A stretch of 41,746 bases of DNA, taken from positions 1 through 41,746 of the IMG/VR virus record IMGVR_UViG_3300028025_000251. One strand, given 5' to 3'. The notes below the pieces were generated by a model that worked only from the letters and a program-made list of their open reading frames with translations, was not told the origin of the DNA and made no database searches. Source of the stretch: a virus. How positions within the stretch are numbered: the first letter of the stretch is position 1; every line of letters starts with the position of its first letter. The translations under genes and the position numbers were made by a program. Below are positions 31,615 to 40,899 of the stretch, piece after piece.

Positions 31615-33504
31615 ATGATTCAACCCGGTCAAATTGACTATCAAGAACAATTAGATTCTTTAAGAGACCTGCCAGTCAATGAGCAGTCTATTGAGTATTT
31701 GACTGGCCTTTCGCGTGACCCCGGTTCTCCGTTTGTGCGCTTTCTAGTTGAAAGTCGTTTAGAGCAACTGACTAAAGCTTTGCAAAATCAAGCTGGCGCA
31801 CAAGCACAGCAAGCGCAAGAAAATTCACCCCAAGGCACGATCTCTGACAAGATTCAACAAGCCGCAGGACTTGCTGCATTACAAGCTGGACAACAGCGTC
31901 AAGCTGAACAGCAAATGCAGTCGCAAGCGAGCCAAGCGCAGATGCCAGTTCCTGAAGGTATTGCGCAACCCCAAATGCAATCTGAAGCAGACTATGGTGT
32001 AGCAAGTGCGCCCGTGGACTCCGAGATGTTTAACTTTGCCCCCGGTGGCATTGTTACGTTTGCTAACCCAGAAAAAGAAAAGAAACAACTTGTTAAAGAT
32101 GAAGAAGAGCGCCTAAGAAAACAAACAGAGATGTATATTGTTGGCGCTCAAGAAGCCGCAAAACAACGTGAAATAGATGCAGCGAACGCTTTTCCTAAAG
32201 AAGTCCCAACTGAAGATGCTGCAATGAGTATGTCTGGTGGGCCAGCCAAAGTAAACCCATTATCAAGGATGTTGTTAGATCCTTTAAAAGCTGCGGCATC
32301 AGGCATTAGTAGTTTGATTTCTCGCCCTACTCCGCAAACTATGATGTTGGACAAAGGTGAAGCACCGGCAGCAGCGCCTATGGCTGCGCCCGCAGTTGCG
32401 CCCGCTAATAGACCAGCAGTATCTGAAGCCCAAGCTACAATGCTTGCGGGGCCACAAGCCGCAGTCCCCCCTTCTGTTCGACCTCCTCCACCACCTGCTG
32501 TGAACACAGGTATTGCTACGGGTAAACCTCCTGCTCCTCCCGCACCTACTGGCCCGCCTACAGGTATTCAAGCTACGCTTGCTGCAATGCAAAATATGCC
32601 CCAGCAGACCGCGTTTAATAAAGCAATTGAAGACGCCCGTAAAGCATCAGAAGGCACGACCCGCGAACAGAAAATTAAAGACGAACTTGATTTGCAAAAA
32701 ACTCTTGGCATCGGTACGTTTGAACAACAACAAATGAAGATGTTTGAGGAAAACAAAGCGCGTAAAGATAAAATAGATGCTGGTCGTGGACAACGTGATT
32801 TCTTGGCGCAACTTGCTACTTATTCACGTCCCGGTGCAAACTGGAGTCAAGTAGCAGAACGTGATATTGCCAGTAAGTCAGCCGCTTTGTTGGAAGACGA
32901 ACAGTTTGCTAATTCACAAAACAAATTACTAACTGACATTCAGCGCACTGCCGAAGAGCGTCGTGTTGGTACAGCTACTAGCATTCGTGCGGCAGAGGCA
33001 TTGGAGAAGAAAACCAAGCAGGAGATGCTTACTTTTATTATGAAAGAAATGGGCGTTAACTTGCAGGTTGCTCAGAAGATTCTTGGTGACACTTTACAAG
33101 CGCAAGTACAAATGCGTGGTCAAGACTTTCAGCGTGATGTTGGTATGGCTAACGCTAGTGCTAGAAATGAATTAGGCGCTGCCAAACTTGAATTAGCGCA
33201 AGCTAGACTTGATCAAACAATTAAACAAGCGGGTGTTGATAACCAACTTAAATTAAGTAACTCTAAGCCATATGTTGATTTAGATAAACAAGCCAACGCT
33301 CTACAGATGCAAATTAGGTATGCAACAAATCCTGATGGCACGCCTAAAGATCCAGAAAAAATGAGTAAACTAACAACTGATTTGGCTAATTTAAAAATTC
33401 GTCAAACAGAATTAGCAACTCAAATTCTTGGTGGCGGGGGAATCAGTACACTGCCTGCTAGTGCGCCACCACCCGGAGCCGTTAGAGAAGTGAAGAAGCC
33501 ATAA
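31615..33504 (+). CDS. Large internal virion protein candidate, Ala/Gln-rich
   Basis: 629 residues, AAGGATAG site. Helical Gln/Ala-rich N-terminus (QNQAGAQAQQAQE, QQRQAEQQMQSQASQAQM); MFNFAPGGIVTFANPE near 140-155, a GGIV-type motif seen in tail and ejection proteins; a Pro/Ala-rich linker at about 245-320 with PPSVRPPPPPAV and KPPAPPAPTGPPTG; then a long helical region rich in Lys/Gln (VAERDIASKSAALLEDEQFA, LQVAQKILGDTLQAQVQMRG). Length and helicity fit an ejected pilot protein. The Pro-rich linker could also be a hydroxylation target. Confidence 0.68.
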   Translation: MIQPGQIDYQEQLDSLRDLPVNEQSIEYLTGLSRDPGSPFVRFLVESRLEQLTKALQNQAGAQAQQAQENSPQGTISDKIQQAAGLAALQAGQQRQAEQQMQSQASQAQMPVPEGIAQPQMQSEADYGVASAPVDSEMFNFAPGGIVTFANPEKEKKQLVKDEEERLRKQTEMYIVGAQEAAKQREIDAANAFPKEVPTEDAAMSMSGGPAKVNPLSRMLLDPLKAAASGISSLISRPTPQTMMLDKGEAPAAAPMAAPAVAPANRPAVSEAQATMLAGPQAAVPPSVRPPPPPAVNTGIATGKPPAPPAPTGPPTGIQATLAAMQNMPQQTAFNKAIEDARKASEGTTREQKIKDELDLQKTLGIGTFEQQQMKMFEENKARKDKIDAGRGQRDFLAQLATYSRPGANWSQVAERDIASKSAALLEDEQFANSQNKLLTDIQRTAEERRVGTATSIRAAEALEKKTKQEMLTFIMKEMGVNLQVAQKILGDTLQAQVQMRGQDFQRDVGMANASARNELGAAKLELAQARLDQTIKQAGVDNQLKLSNSKPYVDLDKQANALQMQIRYATNPDGTPKDPEKMSKLTTDLANLKIRQTELATQILGGGGISTLPASAPPPGAVREVKKP

Positions 33505-33505
33505 C

Positions 33506-36500
33506 ATGCCTACATATCAAGTTGATGTTGGAAACAAAACCTACGAAGTAGATGCACCAGATTCCAACACTGCTTGGCAGTGGGCTAACATCACCCATTC
33601 AAGAGCAGCAAAAGAACCCGTTGCATCTAAAGAGCGTACCTATGGCGAAGCGTTTAGCGACATAGGCGCGGCAGGTCTTGGCGGTATTGGTTCGCTTGTC
33701 CAGTTGCCCGGTCAACTCTATGGCTTAGCTACTGGAGACTTTTCTAAGACAGGCGCTTTGGGCGCTGGTCAAGACATTGAAGAATACGCCAAAGGACTCA
33801 AATCCAAAGGCTTGCTTGCCCGTGAAGCCGCACGCGATGTGGCTATGCAGAACGCTGAAAAGCAAGGTCAGCTACAGGCATTCAAAACAGCTATTGGTCA
33901 GACTATTTCTGATCCAGCCCTACTGTCTACATTCCTTGCAGAACAACTGCCGCAAATAATCCCTGCCGCTTTGACAGGTGGCGCTACTGCCGCAGCTACA
34001 TCCGGTAACGTATTGGCAAAAGCAGCTGCTAGACAAATCTCTAAAGAAGCCGCAGAGAAAGTGGCCCAGCGTGAGGCTATCCGTGCAGGTACTACTGCCG
34101 CTATTGGTACGGGTGCAGTGCAGCAAGGCGCGGACATTGGTGCTGGCACTTACGATGAAGTAGTCAAAGAACTTGTTAGCAAGGGCGCAACTCCTGAACA
34201 AGCTGGACAAGCCGCTATCAATCTGGCAAGGGCTTCTGGTGTATCGGGCGCGGCTTTGTCTCTTATTGCCAATAGGTATTTACCCGGGGGTCAAGCCTTG
34301 GAGCGTGTGTTGGCAGGTGGGTCAACAGGCAAAGGCATCATCATGGGTGCTGGCACTGGCGCACTCAAAGAACTGCCAAGCGAGATACTGGAAGAAACAG
34401 GCGGCAGATTTACACAAAACCTTGCCTTGCGTGAAGTCAAACCAGATCAAAGCCTTACACAAGGACTGGGCGCAACCGCTGGTCAAGCGGCTCTTGGCGC
34501 GGTGGGTCTGGGCGGTGTGACTGGAGCTATTGGTGGACGTGGCGGTGCTGCGCCTGAAGTACCTGCTGATCAACAGCAACAAACCTCTACCGTAACGCCT
34601 CCGCCTCCTGCACCAATTGAAGAAGAAAAAGAACGCACGCTTGAGGAGTTACTTGCCGCTGGTAAGCGCCCGCCTCCTGAATTTAAAGCGCCAGAAGGTA
34701 TAACTATTACTGCGCCCAAAGGTTCATTAGAAGAGCTTGAACAGATCATTGCTGCACAGCAACAAGACTATGATATTCGGCAACAAAAAATTAAAGATAA
34801 ACAAGCTAGAAATGAAAACCCTACAAATCAAATAGTTAGAAATGAACAAGTTGCTGCTGAAATCACATCTATGCGGGAAGCGCTTGCCAAAAGAATTGCG
34901 GCTGGAGAAACGTATGTTACAAAATCTGACCAAGGAACAGGTGGAGATGGCGCTGGAGTATCTATACCACCAAATAATAATGTACCCCCCGCCGAAGGAA
35001 CTGGAGCACCTGAACGAGGCGGAGTGGATAGTACTGGACAAGATGCTGGAGGGCTTGATACGGGAGCAGCAGGACAGCAGGCTCCAGTAGATCCTGCTAC
35101 GTTGTTAAGTCCTGTTGTGTCGCGCATTATTGCAGATGAATATGCTGCTGGCGCAACTGCCGCTGAACTTATTACTAAATACTCTAGATCACCTGAAATA
35201 GCCACCAATATTGATACGTTTATTAAATCTTTACCACCTCAAGGAACTACAAGTGGCACTCAAACCGCTGAAACCAAGCAAACAGAAGCGCAAGGACAAA
35301 AACCACCAGCAGCCCCCGTTGTAAAAACTGCTGCGCAACAAAAGCTAGATGAGCTTAATAGTCTTTTTGGAGATGATGGGCTTCCTGCTACACGTCGCAC
35401 CAACGAACAAATTGCACGCGATGATAAAGTAGATGCAATAGCTGAGCAATACGGGTTAAAACGCAACGAGGGCGAATCTTCTCAAGATTTAAAAGGGCGT
35501 ATTACAGAAGTACTTTTAAATACTGCCGAGTTTGAACAAGCGCGTGGCACAGACCCTGAAACTAATATCAGTGAAAAACCACTGTCTGAAGTTAGTTCAC
35601 AAACTATTGCCAAACAACAATTAGGCAAGGTAACTCCTTACATTCCGCCTGATCTTCAAATAGAAGAATACGAAAAAGCTCGTCAAGCATACAACACAGG
35701 GTTAGGAGAAGACGAAGCAATTTTGCCTGCATATAAACAATTGACTGATGATGAGCGTAGAGTTTATTTTGAAGAAAACATAACTCGTCCCGGTAGAGGC
35801 AAACCTGAAGAACACGTTAAAGCCGCAGAAAAATTAGCTATCTATCGCGCTGGATCAAAGTCAGAAACTTTTGAAGGCGAAAATAAATCAAAGCGTATTT
35901 ACAATCGTGAACGCAGTACGTTTGGTAAAAAAACTGGATTAGCCTATTCTTTTCCTGATTGGTCTTCGTTGTCAGATGAAAGCAAAAAACTTTATGCTTC
36001 AATTAACAAAGTAGATTCTCCACTTGAATTGGACATGGCATTTCGCGCCGTAAAAAATCAAATTCAAAAAGAAAAGTTAGAAGAATCTTCTAGAGAATTA
36101 TTGCAAGACGCAGAGCGCCGTGCATTGCAACAAATGCAAGCTGCCGCAGAACGTGCCCGCGCATCGCAACCTTCTGGTAAGGGCGACATATTGCCTGCTG
36201 ATATTGTTAAAGCACTGTACGAAGGCGACATCAAAACCGTATTAAATTACCTCAACGAAAAAGGTAACGGTTTAGCAGTAAAAGAAAAAATAGTTTCTGT
36301 TTTAACTGGTGTAAAAACAGTTGCGGCGCGTACAAATAAAAAAACCGGAAAATTTACTTCGGCTTATTATCGGCCAATATTTAAAGATAGAAAACTTCCA
36401 ATCCGTGATTCAATTGCAATGGGCGTATTTCGCGCACTTGCTGGAACGTTGAGCAACATTGATAACTTTAAAGTCAACGTTGTATATGATGAAAATTTAA

Positions 36501-39500
36501 TCTATGACCAACTTGCTGTGTATAAAGCCAGCACAAACACAATTTATGTTGGCCCTAATGGATTAGATGAAGCAACCATTCTGCATGAGTTGTTGCACGC
36601 AGCGACTGTAAAAATTATTCACCAATACTTTACTGATGCAAGTAAGCTTACGGCTCGTTCACGCGAATCTGTAAAACGTTTGATTCAAATTGCATCTAAG
36701 GCTAAAGAAGTACTTGGCAACAGGCCAGAGTTTGAACCTGCATTTACTGACCTGTATGAGTTTGTGGCTTATTCACAAACTGACATGGATTTTCAATTTG
36801 AATTATCTAAAATTCAAGTAGCCAGTCTAGCATCTGCTACGGCAAAAACAGAAGAACAATCATTAGAACTTCAAGAAGAACGTAAAACAGATCGTGGAGA
36901 ATCAGGTTACGACACATTCATGGACACGTTGTTTGGGTACTACACAGGTACTCTGGCGTACATGTACAAGTTGTTTACGCCCGGCTCTAAAGCTACTCGC
37001 GTACTCATGCCTACTGAAACGTCTAGGTTGACACGTAGAACTGAGCCAATTACTAAAAAAGAACTTGCTGATAGAGAGATCAAACAGAAAAAGCTTATAC
37101 CTAATAGCGATGAAAACATTGATGAATTCAATGCGCGTATTGATGCAAGGATTGAAGAGCTTTACACCAAATTAGAAGATTTAAAAGTATCAGACGAAGA
37201 GCGCGTATTAAGCACTATGCAGCGCTATGAAAAAGAAATTGAAGAACTTGAAGACTCTAAAGTAAAAACACTTTCTAAGGAAAGTGAAGAAGCACTTGCA
37301 CCTGAAACTTTATTTGACAACCCAGAAGAAGAAAGAAAAGCCGCTGACATTCCTACATATGAAGGGGAATTAGTTATACAGCGTGGTGTTGCAAATTTAA
37401 AACGCGATGTATTGAGGGAGCCCGGATACAAAGGCAATTTGCTTTTGGAAGCCGCAGAAATGGTTCAAGCAATTCTTGCTGCACCCGAAGGTGGTATTGA
37501 GCGCCTCGCTGGGTTGGGGGGAATTAGGACAGAGTTACCCGCTACATCAAAAAGTACTACTGCTAAACCTACTACGCAAAAAGCGCCAAAGAAAACTACG
37601 CAACGTTCTCCTGACGAGATCATTGCAGAGCAAAAACTGCCTGATGAAAAGAGCGCGCATAAAGTTCGTGACTTTATAACCAGTACTGCGGGCGTACGTA
37701 GACTTGCTACCATCTTTGCAAATAGCCGTTATCCCATCAAGGTATGGGAAGATGCATTGCAACGCGCAAAGAAAACAATTGATGCTGGCCCTGATCTAAA
37801 CAACATCTATACACAGATCACATTGTCTGCGGCGCGTGCTAAAGATTTGTATCTGACGATGGTTAATACACCAGCCACTAAATTGCAAGAAGCTATTGGT
37901 GAATACGCAAAAGCCGCCAAGGTTGATTCTAATTTGGCGCTAAAGCAGTTGCATACATACTTCATGGCGCTGCATGAGCCAGAGCGTCGCGCAATTAAAT
38001 TTTTGCGTAATGTACCTTTGAAGAACTCAGATGTGCAATTTACAGATGCGCAATCTAATACTCGCACAATTAACCCAGCTAACTTCCGTAAAGACGTACT
38101 AGATGCCGTTGAGTCTGGTAAGTTAACCAAGAGTGAAATAAAACGCTTGCGTAAAGAGTTGGATGCGGTTGTTGCGCAGTTTGCCGAAGCTTCAGGTTAT
38201 AGCCCCGCTGGTTACAAGACCATTGATATGAATGGCTCAGACTACAACGTGATTGGTAATCTGTATCCTGATGAAGCAAAAGCTATTCGTGATAAGTTTA
38301 ATGGCAACAAGAAGGCTGATGCAGTAATTACTGCAATGAAGGCCATGAACGATGTGACAGCCGAGCTAAACAAAAAGGCTAACTATTGGTCTAAGCCTGT
38401 GCAGAGCGTCGTAGACTTCTACGGTTGGGATCACTACATCCCATTCAAAGGCAAGGAAATATCAGGTAGTCAAGATGGAATGCTTGACTTTGATATTCTT
38501 AAAACAGACAAGCGCTTTGCAGAAAAACTGCAAGACTTTCAAAGTGAGTTTGAAGGCCGTGAGTCATGGTCAGATAATTCATTAACGCAGATCATGAGCG
38601 ATGCCACACGCGCTGCGATGCGTGCTGGGCGCAAAGACTTGACGCTGGCAATTAAGAATGCCATTGATCAGAAGTTGTTGATGGGTTCAGTCAATGAAGT
38701 TAAAGGTCTGAATGGCAAGCCAATTGAGTTTGCTGACCGTAACAAGATTGATCTAGGTGAGTTGGCTGGTAAAACTACCATCTTCCATTACAACGAGAAC
38801 GGCAGCATTGATGTGTTGCAGGTGTACAGCGAAGCTGAACGCAATGCCATCCGTCGCGCATACCAACAAACCAATCCTTTGATTGATATGCTTAATCAAG
38901 TTACTAGCACTGTGGGTCAATTCCACACTCGTTATAACGTGGCTTTTGCGCCAATGAACTACTTCCGTGATATGTTGACCAATGCATTTACGATTGGTAC
39001 AGATATGGATGCAGCAACCGCTGCGCAATACATTGGCGCTGTTACATCACAAGTTGTGAATGGCGGCATGTACAAGACATGGAAGATTGCTAGTCTGTAT
39101 AACGCAGGTAAGACTGCTGAACTCAATGCGTTTGTTGCAAAAGACAAATCAGGCTTTTCCAAAGATGTCGTGGAATACATTAAAGAAGGCGGCATGGTTT
39201 CCTACTTACAAGGTTTGTCTGCTAAAGGCACATTTCAGAACTTGCAAAAAGACCTTAATTCAAGCAAACCGAAAAAAGCATTAGCCGCTATGAATGGTTT
39301 CTTTGATGTGTATGCTGACATGTTTGAATTGTCTAGCCGCACTGCCGCTTACCGCATTACCCGTAATAAGTTGTTGCGTGAAGACAAGTTGTCTGATGAA
39401 GCCGCTAAAACTCGCGCGGCTGCGTATGTAAAAAACCTCGCAAACTTTGAGCAAGTTGGTGAGTGGGGACGTGGTGCTGGTGCAATGTTTATGTTCTTTA

Positions 39501-40681
39501 GACCTGCTGCTACAGGTGCAGTACGTGCTATTGAAACATTAGGGCCAATGCTTCGCAGTACAGATGATGCAATCTTGGACTTGCCTCCTGAAGTACGCAA
39601 AGATGAAAAGGCAGTTGCCGAATTCCGTAAGAGCCATGAGAAACAACGCAAGGCCGCTAGAGCTATGACATTGAGTTTGGCTGGTTTTGGTGTTGGCATG
39701 TATTTGTTGTCTATGGCATTGTCAGACGATGATGACATGGGGCGTAACCGCACTAAGACTGACGACATTAACCGTTGGGCACGTTATGCGCGATTCCATA
39801 TTCCCGGCTTAGAAACTCCAATTCAAATTCCTTGGGGCTTTGGTTTGGGCGCATTTGCGGCTAGTGGCGCACAGATTGCCGCTGTAGCTACTGGACAAGC
39901 GTCTATTAAAGAAGGCTTCAGCAACACATTGTCTGTGATGATGGACTCGTTCCTGCCGTTGCCAGTCTCGCGTATCAACATGTTTGATAACTTCCCCGCA
40001 TGGTTGATGGACTCTGCGCTGCCATCTGCGGCTCGTCCTCTGTTTGAATGGCAGATGAACATTGACGCTTTGGGTCGTGAGATTTACAACAACCGTCAGA
40101 CCCGTGTGGGCGATGCGTACACAGGTGGCGATAACATTCCTGAGTTGTATAAATCAGCCGCCCGTACTCTTGCGGATGTTACAAACGGTGCTATAGACTG
40201 GAGTCCTAATACGTTGTACTTCTTTGCCAATAACTACGCTGATGGGCCAATGCGACTTGCGCAAACAGGCATGAACTTGAGCCTACTTGCGGCTGGAGAG
40301 AAAGCATTCAATCCTAAGACAGATACAATTTTGTTTGATAGCTTCTTTGGTTCTGCCTCAAACTTTGACGCTAAACAATTCTCAAATATTGAAAAGCAGA
40401 TCAAAGATATGGAACGTAAACTTAAAATGTTTGAATCCAACCCAGAACAGTATGGAAAGTATGTTGAGGCTAATCCATTGGATGAGTATCTTGTCAAGAT
40501 GTATAACGAGGGTGTCAATGGTCGCTTGAAAGAGTACCGAGAAGAAGCCAACGCTATACGTAAGATGCCTGACCTCTCTCCTAGAGACCGCAACGATGCG
40601 CTAAAGAACATTGTGCAGATGCAGAACTTTGAGAAGCGCCACATGATTGATGCGTTCGAAGCCTTCGATATTAAGCCCTAA
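33506..40681 (+). CDS. Giant polyvalent virion protein with HELLH metallopeptidase motif and LPD38-like C-terminus
   Basis: 2391 residues. N-terminus: YQVDVGNKTYEVDAPDSNTA, then hydrophobic Gly/Ala segments (about 55-75, 148-167, 325-346) that may insert in membranes, and a Pro/Gln/Glu linker. Middle: a peptidase-like region with EATILHELLHAATV, giving His1027, Glu1028 and His1031, and LYEFVAY with Glu1085 as a likely third zinc ligand (gluzincin order). C-terminal third: FEQVGEWGRGAGAMFMFFRP, a membrane-like helix at about 2052-2072 (TLSLAGFGVGMYLLSMAL), and the PIQIPWGFGLGAFAASGAQ segment of large polyvalent proteins (LPD38 type). Such proteins are carried in the head and injected, acting on envelope or host targets. 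The stop overlaps a converging minus-strand gene by two bases. Confidence 0.82.
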   Translation: MPTYQVDVGNKTYEVDAPDSNTAWQWANITHSRAAKEPVASKERTYGEAFSDIGAAGLGGIGSLVQLPGQLYGLATGDFSKTGALGAGQDIEEYAKGLKSKGLLAREAARDVAMQNAEKQGQLQAFKTAIGQTISDPALLSTFLAEQLPQIIPAALTGGATAAATSGNVLAKAAARQISKEAAEKVAQREAIRAGTTAAIGTGAVQQGADIGAGTYDEVVKELVSKGATPEQAGQAAINLARASGVSGAALSLIANRYLPGGQALERVLAGGSTGKGIIMGAGTGALKELPSEILEETGGRFTQNLALREVKPDQSLTQGLGATAGQAALGAVGLGGVTGAIGGRGGAAPEVPADQQQQTSTVTPPPPAPIEEEKERTLEELLAAGKRPPPEFKAPEGITITAPKGSLEELEQIIAAQQQDYDIRQQKIKDKQARNENPTNQIVRNEQVAAEITSMREALAKRIAAGETYVTKSDQGTGGDGAGVSIPPNNNVPPAEGTGAPERGGVDSTGQDAGGLDTGAAGQQAPVDPATLLSPVVSRIIADEYAAGATAAELITKYSRSPEIATNIDTFIKSLPPQGTTSGTQTAETKQTEAQGQKPPAAPVVKTAAQQKLDELNSLFGDDGLPATRRTNEQIARDDKVDAIAEQYGLKRNEGESSQDLKGRITEVLLNTAEFEQARGTDPETNISEKPLSEVSSQTIAKQQLGKVTPYIPPDLQIEEYEKARQAYNTGLGEDEAILPAYKQLTDDERRVYFEENITRPGRGKPEEHVKAAEKLAIYRAGSKSETFEGENKSKRIYNRERSTFGKKTGLAYSFPDWSSLSDESKKLYASINKVDSPLELDMAFRAVKNQIQKEKLEESSRELLQDAERRALQQMQAAAERARASQPSGKGDILPADIVKALYEGDIKTVLNYLNEKGNGLAVKEKIVSVLTGVKTVAARTNKKTGKFTSAYYRPIFKDRKLPIRDSIAMGVFRALAGTLSNIDNFKVNVVYDENLIYDQLAVYKASTNTIYVGPNGLDEATILHELLHAATVKIIHQYFTDASKLTARSRESVKRLIQIASKAKEVLGNRPEFEPAFTDLYEFVAYSQTDMDFQFELSKIQVASLASATAKTEEQSLELQEERKTDRGESGYDTFMDTLFGYYTGTLAYMYKLFTPGSKATRVLMPTETSRLTRRTEPITKKELADREIKQKKLIPNSDENIDEFNARIDARIEELYTKLEDLKVSDEERVLSTMQRYEKEIEELEDSKVKTLSKESEEALAPETLFDNPEEERKAADIPTYEGELVIQRGVANLKRDVLREPGYKGNLLLEAAEMVQAILAAPEGGIERLAGLGGIRTELPATSKSTTAKPTTQKAPKKTTQRSPDEIIAEQKLPDEKSAHKVRDFITSTAGVRRLATIFANSRYPIKVWEDALQRAKKTIDAGPDLNNIYTQITLSAARAKDLYLTMVNTPATKLQEAIGEYAKAAKVDSNLALKQLHTYFMALHEPERRAIKFLRNVPLKNSDVQFTDAQSNTRTINPANFRKDVLDAVESGKLTKSEIKRLRKELDAVVAQFAEASGYSPAGYKTIDMNGSDYNVIGNLYPDEAKAIRDKFNGNKKADAVITAMKAMNDVTAELNKKANYWSKPVQSVVDFYGWDHYIPFKGKEISGSQDGMLDFDILKTDKRFAEKLQDFQSEFEGRESWSDNSLTQIMSDATRAAMRAGRKDLTLAIKNAIDQKLLMGSVNEVKGLNGKPIEFADRNKIDLGELAGKTTIFHYNENGSIDVLQVYSEAERNAIRRAYQQTNPLIDMLNQVTSTVGQFHTRYNVAFAPMNYFRDMLTNAFTIGTDMDAATAAQYIGAVTSQVVNGGMYKTWKIASLYNAGKTAELNAFVAKDKSGFSKDVVEYIKEGGMVSYLQGLSAKGTFQNLQKDLNSSKPKKALAAMNGFFDVYADMFELSSRTAAYRITRNKLLREDKLSDEAAKTRAAAYVKNLANFEQVGEWGRGAGAMFMFFRPAATGAVRAIETLGPMLRSTDDAILDLPPEVRKDEKAVAEFRKSHEKQRKAARAMTLSLAGFGVGMYLLSMALSDDDDMGRNRTKTDDINRWARYARFHIPGLETPIQIPWGFGLGAFAASGAQIAAVATGQASIKEGFSNTLSVMMDSFLPLPVSRINMFDNFPAWLMDSALPSAARPLFEWQMNIDALGREIYNNRQTRVGDAYTGGDNIPELYKSAARTLADVTNGAIDWSPNTLYFFANNYADGPMRLAQTGMNLSLLAAGEKAFNPKTDTILFDSFFGSASNFDAKQFSNIEKQIKDMERKLKMFESNPEQYGKYVEANPLDEYLVKMYNEGVNGRLKEYREEANAIRKMPDLSPRDRNDALKNIVQMQNFEKRHMIDAFEAFDIKP

Positions 40682-40899
40682 CGCATGCGCCATGCCCGTA
40701 CACCAAGGACACCGTCCTTGGTTGTTACAAATGTTTTCACTCTGACACCCGCTTTTTTGGAGGTAGTGTCTATTATAAAAAGCATGTACGCAGGGCGCAT
40801 CGTAGGCACAAAGAAGCTATCCCCCACTCGCAAGGAGTGAAAGGGAAATAACCACTCAGGCTCATTCGGTGGTTGTGGTGGCGGTGGTGTCTTCGTCAT
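40678..40899 (-). CDS. Small phage protein of unknown function, VGDSFFVPT type
   Basis: 73 residues on the minus strand. A Pro-rich start (TKTPPPPQPPNEPEWLFPF) is followed by HSLRVGDSFFVPTMRPAYML, DTTSKKAGVRVKTFVTTKDG and LGVRAWR. Proteins with a GDSFFVPT core and a GVR.WR end are common near replication and recombination genes of aquatic phages. The start lies 38 nt inside the end of the upstream minus-strand gene, so the two are co-transcribed. The stop (40678-40680) overlaps the stop of the + strand late operon. Confidence 0.75.
   Translation of the reverse strand: MTKTPPPPQPPNEPEWLFPFHSLRVGDSFFVPTMRPAYMLFIIDTTSKKAGVRVKTFVTTKDGVLGVRAWRMR
40702..40722. other. Bidirectional hairpin at the convergence point
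   Basis: ACCAAGGAC (40702-40710) and GTCCTTGGT (40714-40722) form a perfect 9-bp stem with a 3-nt loop, 21 nt beyond the stop of the late operon and inside the minus-strand gene. No T tract follows on either strand. It may contribute to termination of the late transcripts or reduce antisense read-through, though it also lies in coding sequence. Confidence 0.45.
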
